A stretch of 6,974 nucleotides of DNA. Source: Actinomycetes bacterium (GTDB lineage Bacteria; Actinomycetota; Actinomycetes; Actinomycetales; Beutenbergiaceae). The stretch lies in the NCBI GenBank assembly GCA_021793935.1, contig JAJYRV010000105.1, positions 1 through 6,974 on the forward strand. The letters run 5' to 3'. The notes under the pieces were generated by a model, which saw only the letters and a list, made by a program, of their open reading frames with translations, was not told where the DNA came from and made no database searches. Made by a program: the position numbers and the translations under genes. Below are positions 1 through 6,237 of this stretch, in pieces. Numbering within the stretch: position 1 is the first letter of the stretch; every line of letters begins with the position of its first letter.

Positions 1-8
1 TGCAAGAC

Positions 9-62
9 GGCGCCGTGTTGAACGTGTCACGGCGCCCGCCGCGGGCAGCGCTAGTAGCGCTG
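9..62 (-). terminator. Tandem hairpins after the FAD oxidoreductase gene
   Basis: Two perfect inverted repeats lie directly downstream of the minus-strand stop codon at 64-66. The first, at 46-62, has 7-bp arms CAGCGCT/AGCGCTG around a 3-nt loop. The second has 9-bp arms GGCGCCGTG (9-17) and CACGGCGCC (28-36) around a 10-nt loop. Neither is followed by a T-run on the minus strand, so this is not a textbook intrinsic terminator. Strong GC hairpins without a U-tract are often found at actinobacterial gene ends. The call as a transcription end or 3'-protecting structure is inferred from position and symmetry. Confidence 0.5.
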
Positions 63-63
63 G

Positions 64-1548
64 CTACGGCGCGAGAGCGGGCGGATCGACTATCCCGAAC
101 CGCTGGCGCAACGCCCGGATCGCCGCGTACCACCCGTTCATCCCATGGACCCCGGGGCCGGGCGGGGTTGAGGAGGAGCACAGGTAGACGCCGGGGATCG
201 CCCCGGAATACGGGTTGCGCCACGGGGTGGGGCGCGCGAGCATCCGGAACATCGTTATCGCGCCGGCGGCGATGTCCCCGCCGATGTAGTTCGCGTTATG
301 GTCGGCGAGGCCCGCAGCGGGGATCGCACGGGAGGCGACGATGACGTCGCGAAAGCCGGGCGCGAATCTCTCGATCTGGCGCGTCACATCCTCCGTCACG
401 TCCCGGGTCGAGCCCGCGGGCACGTGCGCATAGGTCCACAGCGGCCGCGCGCGCCCCACCTGGCGGGAGGCGACGACCTGGGCCGGTTCGGAAGCCAGCA
501 CCATCGGGGCCCGCGCGTGCCGGCCCCGATTCACTTCCGCCTCGGCGAGGGCCATTTCCGCGCGGTCTCCCCCCACGTGGACGGTGCCCGCGCGGTGGAG
601 CCGCGCATCCTTCCACGGCACGGGCTCCGAGAGCACGAAATCCACTTTGGCCGCGCCCGGCCCGTAAGGGAACTTTCGCAGAGTCCTCGCGGCGCGAGGA
701 GGCATCTTCTCGGCCCAGATCTCGGTGAGCGCGCGAGGCGTGGTGTCGAAGAGGTATGCCCGGGCGCGGGGCAGTTCCCGCCAGCTGCGCACGCGCCGAC
801 CGGTGACCACGGCACCTCCGTGTGCCTGCAGGTCAGCGGCGAGGGCGGTGACGATCGCTTGGGACCCGCCGACGGGCAGCCCCCAACCAACGGTGTGGGC
901 GAGGGTGCCGAGCATGAGCGCGGTGCCCGCCGACCCGAGGGAGGGCATCGGCGCAATCGCGTGGGCGCCGACGCCGGTGAGGAGCGCCGCCGAGGTCGTT
1001 CCAGGCAGCGCGCGGTTCCACAGTCGAGTGCCCTGGCTGAGGGCAGCCCGGGCGAACCGGGCCGCGCCGGCGAGCCCGCTCCGCGAGCGGAAGGGAGCGG
1101 GCAGTGAGCGCTTATCGGACAGCGCAAGCTCGATGACCGTTTCGTCGTGGCGCACGAGCGGGCCGAGGAGCCGGCGCCAGTCCTCGCCTTCGGTTCCGGG
1201 AAGATCGGCCACGGTCCGGTCCAGATCCCGCCACGCCACCCCCGCGGGTTGGCCGGTCAGGGGCTGGGCGTAGGAGATTTCGGGAGCAACAATCTCCACC
1301 CCCCGGGCGCGAACATCGAACTCCTCGAAGAATGGGCTCGCCAGGGCGAGTGGGTGAACAGCCGAGCACAGGTCGTGCTGCACACCGGCATCCGTGAGCC
1401 CTAGATCGAGCGTGCGCGCTCCCCCGCCAAGAGTGTCCTCGGCTTCGTAGACGACGACCTGCACGCCTGCTCGGGCGAGCGTGACCGCCGCGGCGAGCCC
1501 GTTGGGCCCCGAGCCGATGACGACGGCCTCGACGTGATCAGTTGCCAT
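64..1548 (-). CDS. PYROXD2/phytoene-desaturase-like FAD-dependent oxidoreductase
   Basis: This 494-residue protein is probably a cytoplasmic FAD-dependent oxidoreductase of the amine-oxidase/phytoene-desaturase superfamily; its substrate is unknown. An N-terminal Rossmann dinucleotide-binding motif is visible: GSGPNG at 12-17, acidic Glu35 ending the second beta strand, and a GGG-AR signature at 41-45. A PVGGSQ segment at 225-230 is followed by a helix and GG at 244-245, as in phytoene-desaturase-like enzymes. The C-terminal FAD motif runs from GVYLCSSSTPPGPGVHGMNG (453-472) into a final helix. This C-terminal form and an NYIGGDI block (420-426) resemble PYROXD2-type proteins more than carotenoid CrtI. 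No crtB or crtE partner is present, so a carotenoid role is not supported. The ATG start at 1548 sits just before the FAD motif and is preceded by a weak GAGAG about 8 nt upstream. It lies 43 bp behind the LytR_C gene and is probably co-transcribed with it. Confidence 0.88.
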   Translation of the reverse strand: MATDHVEAVVIGSGPNGLAAAVTLARAGVQVVVYEAEDTLGGGARTLDLGLTDAGVQHDLCSAVHPLALASPFFEEFDVRARGVEIVAPEISYAQPLTGQPAGVAWRDLDRTVADLPGTEGEDWRRLLGPLVRHDETVIELALSDKRSLPAPFRSRSGLAGAARFARAALSQGTRLWNRALPGTTSAALLTGVGAHAIAPMPSLGSAGTALMLGTLAHTVGWGLPVGGSQAIVTALAADLQAHGGAVVTGRRVRSWRELPRARAYLFDTTPRALTEIWAEKMPPRAARTLRKFPYGPGAAKVDFVLSEPVPWKDARLHRAGTVHVGGDRAEMALAEAEVNRGRHARAPMVLASEPAQVVASRQVGRARPLWTYAHVPAGSTRDVTEDVTRQIERFAPGFRDVIVASRAIPAAGLADHNANYIGGDIAAGAITMFRMLARPTPWRNPYSGAIPGVYLCSSSTPPGPGVHGMNGWYAAIRALRQRFGIVDPPALAP

Positions 1549-1591
1549 CTGGCTACTCTCTCATGGCTCGTCCCGTGCCCGCCGCAGGCGG

Positions 1592-2275
1592 CTACGGACC
1601 GGTGGGCAGGGAGAAGTCTGCACGCAAGACGATGACGATCCCATTGGAGGCTGCCGAGGAGCTCTCGACGAGGTTCGTGATGCCCAGTTGCTCCCCCACG
1701 GCTTCGGCCTCGGCCGCGAATTCTTCCGACGTGTAGTACAGGGTCGTCTCCGCTGGGGAAGCTTGCGCGTAGTTATCGGCCTCGGTCTGTCGCCACCCCT
1801 CATCGGTGAGCGCCTGTGCGACCTCCCCGGCAAGGCCTTGGACCCTCGCGCCGTTGAGGATGAGGACGGAGGTATCGAGGTTGAGGTCCTCGGAGTCAGC
1901 CGTGTCCTCCTCTCCGGGTTCTTCGTCACCGGGGTCTTCTTCGCCGGGCTCGTCGGTACCGTCGGTTTCGGAATCGGGATCGGCCGCGCCATCTTCGTCG
2001 CCGGGGTCCTCTTCGCCGTTGCCGTCCTCACCGTCACCTTCATCCGGAGCGGCTGTTTCGGTTTCTTCAGCCGTGGGGGTGGGTTCATCGGAGGAGGTGT
2101 CCGCGAAGTATTTCACGACGCCGAAGGTGAGTAAGGGAACGAGCACGAGCACCAGGAGGAAGGGCAGCCATTGGCGCCACCGCGGCGCCGGTTCCCGGTG
2201 AACCCCTTGGGGCACCCGTTTGGCGCCCAGGGTGTCAAATTCATCCTCGGGGTACGGGTATTCCTCTTTACTCAC
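1592..2275 (-). CDS. Membrane-anchored LytR_C domain protein (VirR-like)
   Basis: This 227-residue protein has a short cytoplasmic N-terminus, one hydrophobic membrane segment at about 35-57 flanked by Arg32, Arg34 and Lys55, an acidic linker at 59-131, and a C-terminal LytR_C domain at about 133-219. The domain opens with VLILNGARVQGLAG (137-150), typical of the family. The domain is predicted to lie outside the membrane. From 59 to 130, 35 of 72 residues are Asp or Glu, and no Lys or Arg occurs between 56 and 143. The repeated block EEDPGDE (88-94, 112-118) suggests slippage-type growth. The start is GTG. No Shine-Dalgarno is visible, but TACGCT lies 7 nt upstream, suggesting leaderless expression. 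The order DUF3263 then LytR_C matches Rv0430-Rv0431 of M. tuberculosis, where Rv0431 (VirR) affects vesicle release and cell-wall integrity. A cell-envelope role here is inferred from domain and synteny. Confidence 0.85.
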   Translation of the reverse strand: MSKEEYPYPEDEFDTLGAKRVPQGVHREPAPRWRQWLPFLLVLVLVPLLTFGVVKYFADTSSDEPTPTAEETETAAPDEGDGEDGNGEEDPGDEDGAADPDSETDGTDEPGEEDPGDEEPGEEDTADSEDLNLDTSVLILNGARVQGLAGEVAQALTDEGWRQTEADNYAQASPAETTLYYTSEEFAAEAEAVGEQLGITNLVESSSAASNGIVIVLRADFSLPTGP

Positions 2276-2282
2276 GTGTAGC

Positions 2283-2288
2283 AGCGTA
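2283..2288 (-). promoter_or_regulatory. Candidate -10 element for the LytR_C gene
   Basis: On the minus strand TACGCT fits TAnnnT and ends 7 nt before the GTG start at 2275, so transcription would begin at or next to the start codon. A consensus-like TTGACC lies upstream (2310-2315), but its spacing of 21 nt is too long for a standard sigma-A pair. Either the -35 is not used or another -10 is. The 91-bp gap to the DUF3263 gene leaves room for a separate promoter. Confidence 0.45.
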
Positions 2289-2366
2289 TCGCTTCCTGAT
2301 GAGCTCGTGGGTCAAGCGCTCCGATTGTGTGTCACATTCCTCGCGCCCGGGACCTGCCAGCGGTCG

Positions 2367-2645
2367 CTATTGCCCGCCGTCACGAAGCCGACGCAACCGG
2401 CTCACCACCGTTGGCTCGGCTGCGAGCGCGGCCGACGAATCGAGAAGCCGGTTGAGGAGCTGGTAATACCGGGTGGCGGACAGGTGGAACTCGGCGCGGA
2501 TCGCGGACTCCTTAGCGCCTGCCTGCTTCCACCACTGGCGTTCGAAGGCGAGGATCGCCCGCTCAAGCTCGCTGAGCGGTTCCTCCTCGGTTCTCTCCTC
2601 GCTTCCCGAACCCGGCCGGCCGCTTGCTGGGGTCTCGTGCTCCAT
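2367..2645 (-). CDS. DUF3263 family small protein
   Basis: This is a 92-residue protein. Its conserved core at about 24-90 reads LSELERAILAFERQWWK (24-40), then AGAKESAIR (42-50), SATRYYQLLN (56-65), and a basic end LRRLRD (84-89). This is the signature of DUF3263, a small, probably helical, cytoplasmic family almost confined to actinobacteria and of unknown biochemical function. A DNA-binding role has been suggested by its helix-turn-helix look, but nothing here proves it. I chose the ATG at 2645 because it lies 7 nt after a TACAGT -10 element and leaves only a short acidic, disordered N-terminus. A GTG three codons upstream overlaps that element and is less likely. Longer readings from 2810 would run into the divergent SGNH gene. 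It is followed on the same strand by the LytR_C gene, as in M. tuberculosis. Confidence 0.85.
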   Translation of the reverse strand: MEHETPASGRPGSGSEERTEEEPLSELERAILAFERQWWKQAGAKESAIRAEFHLSATRYYQLLNRLLDSSAALAAEPTVVSRLRRLRDGGQ

Positions 2646-2652
2646 GGTCGTC

Positions 2653-2680
2653 ACTGTAGCCGCCCCGGCGATGGGGTCGA
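2653..2680 (-). promoter_or_regulatory. Promoter of the DUF3263 gene, probably leaderless
   Basis: On the minus strand, TCGACC (2675-2680; 4 of 6 matches to TTGACA) is followed after 16 nt by TACAGT (2653-2658), which fits TATAAT at T1, A2, A5-equivalent spacing and T6 of the TAnnnT pattern. The -10 ends 7 nt before the ATG at 2645. No Shine-Dalgarno lies between, so the transcript probably starts at the start codon. Confidence 0.6.
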
Positions 2681-2711
2681 AGCCAGCGCGTGTGCATGGC
2701 ACGATAGAGAA

Positions 2712-3509
2712 ATGGTTGAGAGGATCTCCCGCTACATCGCCGTTGGTGACTCGTTGACAGAAGGGCTCTGGGATCCGTACCCGGCACCGCGCGGCGGGCC
2801 CGAGGTGCAACGCGGCTGGGCGGACAGGTTGGCCGAGTCCCTCTCATCGCGGCGGGTGGCCGCGGGCTTGCCGGCGCTGGAGTACGCGAACCATGCGATC
2901 CGAGGGCGGCTCCTCACACCGATTCTGCGCGAGCAGGTTCCCCTCGCGCTCAGCCAGGAACCCGACCTCATCTCGATCGTGGGCGGCGGGAACGATATCC
3001 TCCGCCCGGGCACGGACCCTGATGCGCTTGCGCGGATCCTCGAGGACGCCGTCACCACAGCTCGGCGAGCGGGGGCGAAGGTGCTTCTTGGTACGGGAAT
3101 GGATCCGATCGATCTCCCCCTCGTACGCAGTACGCGCCAGAAGGTAGCCCTGTTCAATGCTCACCTCTGGTCGATCGCGAATCGGCAAGGGGCAGCTGTC
3201 CTCGATCTGTGGGGGTTACGCGCCTTGCGGCATCCGAGCATGTGGGCCGGGGATAAGATCCACCTCAGCCCCCAGGGTCACCAACGGGTCGCGCAGGCCG
3301 CTCTCGTCGGTCTCGGGCTCACCCCCGACGACCCGAACTGGCGAACGCCGCTGCCCGCCGCGAACGCGAGGGCAGTGGAGCGCTGGCGAGAAAATGGCCA
3401 ATGGTTCGTCAACGACGTCGCCCCGTGGATGACCCGACGGCTCCGGCGCCTTTCTTCCGGCGACGAGCGCACGGCAAAATTTCCCGAGCCGTTCCGCCTC
3501 CCGGACTGA
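2712..3509 (+). CDS. SGNH/GDSL-family hydrolase (esterase or lipase-like)
   Basis: This 265-residue protein is a serine hydrolase of the SGNH/GDSL fold, expected to cleave ester bonds in an unidentified substrate. The family blocks appear in order: VGDSLTEG at 11-18 with nucleophile Ser14, a glycine in block II near Gly65, GGGNDIL at 91-97 with oxyanion residue Asn94, and DKIHLSPQGH at 181-190 giving Asp181 and His184. There is no signal peptide or membrane segment, so it is probably cytoplasmic. The basic C-terminal tail, about 220-265 with Trp-rich turns, is common in actinobacterial members. I chose the ATG at 2712 because the GDSL motif normally lies close to the N-terminus. The same frame is open far upstream, but that stretch is antisense to the neighbouring genes. 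No Shine-Dalgarno is visible. It is divergent from DUF3263 across 66 bp and converges with the CMD gene. Confidence 0.9.
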   Translation: MVERISRYIAVGDSLTEGLWDPYPAPRGGPEVQRGWADRLAESLSSRRVAAGLPALEYANHAIRGRLLTPILREQVPLALSQEPDLISIVGGGNDILRPGTDPDALARILEDAVTTARRAGAKVLLGTGMDPIDLPLVRSTRQKVALFNAHLWSIANRQGAAVLDLWGLRALRHPSMWAGDKIHLSPQGHQRVAQAALVGLGLTPDDPNWRTPLPAANARAVERWRENGQWFVNDVAPWMTRRLRRLSSGDERTAKFPEPFRLPD

Positions 3510-3520
3510 TGCGGCGCCCG

Positions 3521-3535
3521 CGAGGGTCACCCTCG
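3521..3535. terminator. Hairpin between convergent gene ends
   Basis: CGAGGG-TCA-CCCTCG is a perfect 6-bp stem with a 3-nt loop, flanked by TGCG and CGCA that could add outer pairs. It starts 12 nt after the SGNH stop and overlaps the minus-strand stop codon of the CMD gene (3527-3529). There is no T-run on either side. It may act as a shared, bidirectional transcript end, but this is inferred only from symmetry and placement. Confidence 0.4.
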
Positions 3536-4000
3536 GCGCAGCTCTTTAGGAAGGCGGACGGGAGGATTGTTCGCGATCCAGAGCCGGTTCGCGGCGTTGA
3601 TGATGATCGCGATCCAGGTTGCGGCGGCGATCTGCTCCTCGCTCAGGATCGCCGCGAGCCGCGCGTATTGCTCATCCTTGTACCCTGACTCGCCGATGAG
3701 AGTGATGATTTCAGCGATCTCTAAGGCCGCTTCCTCCTCCTGAGTGAAGTACTCGGAATCCCGCCACGCGGTGAGCATCCCGATGCGTTGGGGAATCTCG
3801 CCGTGCTCAAGGGCGAGCGCGGTGTGCGCTTTCAAGCACGAAGCGCACCCGTTGAGCTGCGAGGCGCGCAGCCGGATGAGTTCGATCGTGCGCATATCGA
3901 ACCCGGCAGCAAGCCCGTCTTGGGTCGCCGCTTGACTCATCTCTTCGAGTTGACCGGCGATCGCCGAGGTGTTCAGCCTCACTCTGCGAATGCGTGCCAT
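3527..4000 (-). CDS. AhpD-like carboxymuconolactone decarboxylase family protein
   Basis: This 157-residue all-helical protein belongs to the carboxymuconolactone decarboxylase/AhpD superfamily; members with a CxxC site are thought to act as thiol-dependent peroxidases or redox partners. The core NGCASCLKAHT (50-60) supplies Cys52, Cys55 and His59, with Glu40 12 residues before the first cysteine. This spacing is identical to Glu118, Cys130, Cys133 and His137 of M. tuberculosis AhpD. The residue equivalent to His132 is Ser54, so proton relay may differ. The later WRDSEYFTQEEEAALEIAE block (79-97) is typical of the short-chain family. The ATG start is preceded by GGGAG with an 8-nt spacer. It lies 94 bp downstream of the S9 peptidase on the same strand and could be co-transcribed. 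No ahpC is nearby, so a peroxide role is a family-level guess. Confidence 0.9.
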   Translation of the reverse strand: MARIRRVRLNTSAIAGQLEEMSQAATQDGLAAGFDMRTIELIRLRASQLNGCASCLKAHTALALEHGEIPQRIGMLTAWRDSEYFTQEEEAALEIAEIITLIGESGYKDEQYARLAAILSEEQIAAATWIAIIINAANRLWIANNPPVRLPKELRRG

Positions 4001-4008
4001 GAGATGTA

Positions 4009-4013
4009 CTCCC
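4009..4013 (-). promoter_or_regulatory. Ribosome binding site of the CMD gene
   Basis: GGGAG on the minus strand lies 8 nt before the ATG at 4000. This contrasts with the SD-less starts of the neighbouring S9, DUF3263 and LytR_C genes and fits translation from a longer or polycistronic message. I saw no TAnnnT element close to the start. Confidence 0.6.
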
Positions 4014-4094
4014 GTTCCTTCGATCGTCGCGCATCTGCCCGAGCGCCAGGGCCCCTACCTCGTACAAGCTCGCAGGCGTGGGAAGTATTCCTGA

Positions 4095-6137
4095 CTACGA
4101 CTCGCCGTGGGCGGGGGTGGCGGCAGCGGGGTTGGCGGAGGTTGGCAGGTGGGTGGCCCACCAGCGCAGGATGTGCTCGAACCTGGCCACCCGGTGGTTC
4201 GGGGTGCCGGAGCGGGAAAGTTCGTGGTCCTCACCGGAGAACACAAGGAACTCCGCGGGCACGCCGCGGCGCTTGAGCCCCACGAACCACCGTTGCCCCT
4301 GCTCGATCGGGCACCGCCAGTCCTCCTCGGAATGGATCACCAACGTCGGGGTCGCCACTTTGTCGATGTGCGACATCGGGTTCTGCGCCGCCACGAGTTC
4401 GCGATCGTCACCGAGGTAGCGCAGCCCGAAGAACCAACCGATGTCGGAGGAGCCTTCGAAGGAGAAGGCATCGAGGAAACCGCGTTCCACGATGGCGCCC
4501 GCCCATCGGTCGGTTTGGGTCGTCAGCCAGCCCGTGAGGTACCCGCCATAGGAGCCGCCGAGCACACCGACCCGGCCCGGATCGAGGTCCGCCCGGCGCT
4601 CGAGGACCCCGTCGAGGAAGGCGATGACGTCCTTGGCATCGACGGTCCCCCACCTCCCGGTGATCGCCCGGCCGTGCGCCTGACCATAGGAGGAAGAGCC
4701 GCGCGGGTTGCAGAACACGACGGCGTACCCCGCCTCGGTGTACACCTGCACCTCGTCGAAGAACGTCGGCGAATACGCCGCGTGCGGGCCGCCGTGGATG
4801 AGGAGCAGAGTCGGGTGTGGCCCCTGCCCGTTCGGGGTGGTCACCCAGCCATGGACGGGGTAACCGTCCGGTCCGGTGACGACGGCTTCCTCGGGTTCGA
4901 AAACTCCCGCCTCGGCGATGAGTCGCTGGGAGAGGTCGGTGAGTTGCCGCGGCCCGTCCGCTCCGAGGTGGAACACCTCGCCCACGCTCGTCGCGGTACT
5001 CGCCACCGCGAGCGCTCCCCCAGCCCCCACCACGTGCCCGGAGGCGACACTCACCGGCCCGTCCAGCACCGCGGTGAGCTCCTCGCCGTCGAAACGAACG
5101 AGTTCGATGGTGCCGCGGTTCTCCCGGGTGACGTAGACGCCGTCGATCCCGGCCTCGAACATGATGTTCGTGAGCGCCTCGGTGCGCGGGTCGGTGTGGA
5201 TCGTGAGGTTCGCCAGGACGCTGCCGTCGAGGTCCGCGGAGGCGAGCGCACCGGCGCGGCCGATGAAGTCCATCCGTTCGGGCCCGTAGTCGGCGAGGAG
5301 GAGCCACAGCTTTCCCGTGCGGGGGTCGGGGCTCACCCCGTGTACGGTCCAGGTTCCGCTTGCGCCGGCGGCGGGGGCTTGCGGGATGTCGATCTCGGTG
5401 GTCTCCCCGGTGCTCGTGATTCGCACGAGGTCCTCGTGGAGGGCGTTGCGGTTCTCCCGGGCCGCGAGGATATCGCCGCCCGACCACACGATGGCGGAGT
5501 AGGAATCGGCACCGCGCGTGAGTTGATTAGGTACCAGTCCGCTCCCGGCACGGGCGGGCCGCTCGACTTCCGAGGGGGGCGGTTCGGCGAGCGGGTCATC
5601 CAGCGCCTCGAGGCCGGCCAACGCGACCGTGAACACGTGCGTGGGCCGGTCGAGGTAGAAGCCGCGGCCGTCGCGGCGGTAGGTGAAGTCGGTGATGTGC
5701 CGGGGTGGTTCCTTGCCCGGGGCGACCTCCGGGTCGGTGCCGTAGCGCCCGTCCTCCGGAACGGGCGCGAGGTAGGCGAGCGCGGAATCGGAAAACTCCA
5801 GCGGGCCTTGCACACCGAGGGGATGGTCCGTCAGTTGGCGCGGTTCGCTCCCGATCGCGCCACCGGTGAGCGCCGCGACGAAGATCTGCGGTGCCTTCCC
5901 CGCCGTGCGCAGGAACGCGAGCCAGCGCCCATCGGGAGAAATGGCGGGGGCGGAGTCGCTCGGCCCGAAGGTCAACGGTGAGAGTTCACCGGTATCGGTC
6001 CGGATGCGCCAGAGCCGGGACTCGTAGGCATCCGCGTCCAGATCGGGGCGGGAAATCGCCACGGCGGCCCAGGTGCCATCCGGGTGCGGGGCGGGTCTAC
6101 CGGGCTGGCGGTACAGGGCGAGGTGGTGAGGCTTCAT
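4095..6137 (-). CDS. S9 family (prolyl oligopeptidase-type) serine peptidase
   Basis: This 680-residue protein is a cytoplasmic serine peptidase of MEROPS family S9, closest by appearance to acylaminoacyl-peptidase/S9C types. These trim short peptides, with a beta-propeller restricting access. Residues about 1-410 carry propeller-type repeats (for example ISPDGRWLAFL, 66-76), and 415-662 form the alpha/beta-hydrolase domain. The domain shows LLIHGGPHAA (445-454, oxyanion region), NPRGSSSYG (477-485), nucleophile Ser529 in GGSYGGY, Asp606 in SEEDWRCP and His638 in GEDHELSRSG. All catalytic parts are intact, and length is normal. No signal peptide is seen. The ATG at 6137 is followed by the usual short start and PDG block (19-21), and TAGGCT sits 6 nt upstream, suggesting a leaderless transcript. 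The last 18 residues are a variable Ala/Pro-rich tail. Upstream is the PepSY lipoprotein gene; downstream is the CMD gene. Confidence 0.93.
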   Translation of the reverse strand: MKPHHLALYRQPGRPAPHPDGTWAAVAISRPDLDADAYESRLWRIRTDTGELSPLTFGPSDSAPAISPDGRWLAFLRTAGKAPQIFVAALTGGAIGSEPRQLTDHPLGVQGPLEFSDSALAYLAPVPEDGRYGTDPEVAPGKEPPRHITDFTYRRDGRGFYLDRPTHVFTVALAGLEALDDPLAEPPPSEVERPARAGSGLVPNQLTRGADSYSAIVWSGGDILAARENRNALHEDLVRITSTGETTEIDIPQAPAAGASGTWTVHGVSPDPRTGKLWLLLADYGPERMDFIGRAGALASADLDGSVLANLTIHTDPRTEALTNIMFEAGIDGVYVTRENRGTIELVRFDGEELTAVLDGPVSVASGHVVGAGGALAVASTATSVGEVFHLGADGPRQLTDLSQRLIAEAGVFEPEEAVVTGPDGYPVHGWVTTPNGQGPHPTLLLIHGGPHAAYSPTFFDEVQVYTEAGYAVVFCNPRGSSSYGQAHGRAITGRWGTVDAKDVIAFLDGVLERRADLDPGRVGVLGGSYGGYLTGWLTTQTDRWAGAIVERGFLDAFSFEGSSDIGWFFGLRYLGDDRELVAAQNPMSHIDKVATPTLVIHSEEDWRCPIEQGQRWFVGLKRRGVPAEFLVFSGEDHELSRSGTPNHRVARFEHILRWWATHLPTSANPAAATPAHGES

Positions 6138-6143
6138 TAGACC

Positions 6144-6149
6144 AGCCTA
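6144..6149 (-). promoter_or_regulatory. Candidate -10 element for the S9 peptidase gene
   Basis: TAGGCT on the minus strand fits TAnnnT and ends 6 nt before the ATG at 6137. No Shine-Dalgarno exists between or just upstream, which favours a leaderless message. I could not recognise a -35 hexamer at the expected distance. Confidence 0.5.
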
Positions 6150-6192
6150 GCGACGCGAGCGGGCAGCGCCGAGGCCTGGCCCGACCATCGCG

Positions 6193-6229
6193 CCCACCCG
6201 GTGGGTTTCCACGCGGCCGGTTTCCGTGG
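6193..6229 (-). terminator. Two small hairpins after the PepSY lipoprotein gene
   Basis: Reading the minus strand past the stop codon at 6238-6240, CCACG (6225-6229) can pair with CGTGG (6209-6213) across an 11-nt loop. CCCAC (6201-6205) can then pair with GTGGG (6193-6197) across a 3-nt loop. A 10-bp perfect palindrome GCGGGCCCGC (6229-6238) also touches the stop codon. No T-run follows. These may end the transcript before the S9 promoter, but GC-rich sequence makes short repeats common. Confidence 0.35.
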
Positions 6230-6237
6230 CGGGCCCG

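Noticed and set aside
298..1107. Plus-strand open frame antisense to the FAD oxidoreductase
   Set aside because: Arg/Gly/Pro-rich low-information translation with no family features, opposite a well-supported flavoprotein gene.
1992..2101. Plus-strand Ser/Pro/Gly-rich open frame with repeats opposite the acidic linker
   Set aside because: The apparent SSPGSSSPGSS repeats are the antisense reading of the Glu/Asp/Gly codons in the LytR_C linker, not a separate gene.
2328..2338. TGTGTGTCACA resembling half of a CRP/GlxR-type operator
   Set aside because: The spacing between TGTG and CACA is only 3 nt; a CRP-family site needs TGTGA and TCACA about 6 nt apart. It is likely chance.
2220..2711. 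Upstream extension of the SGNH frame giving a 429-residue protein
   Set aside because: The extension runs antisense through the LytR_C start, the intergenic region and the whole DUF3263 gene. It has no domain, and the GDSL motif belongs near the N-terminus, so ATG 2712 is preferred.
4107..5981. Long plus-strand open frame (624 codons) antisense to the S9 peptidase gene
   Set aside because: It is a typical GC-rich shadow of a real gene: no recognisable domain, a Gly/Arg/His/Val-rich composition, and no ribosome binding site. The opposite strand encodes an intact S9 peptidase with its full catalytic triad.
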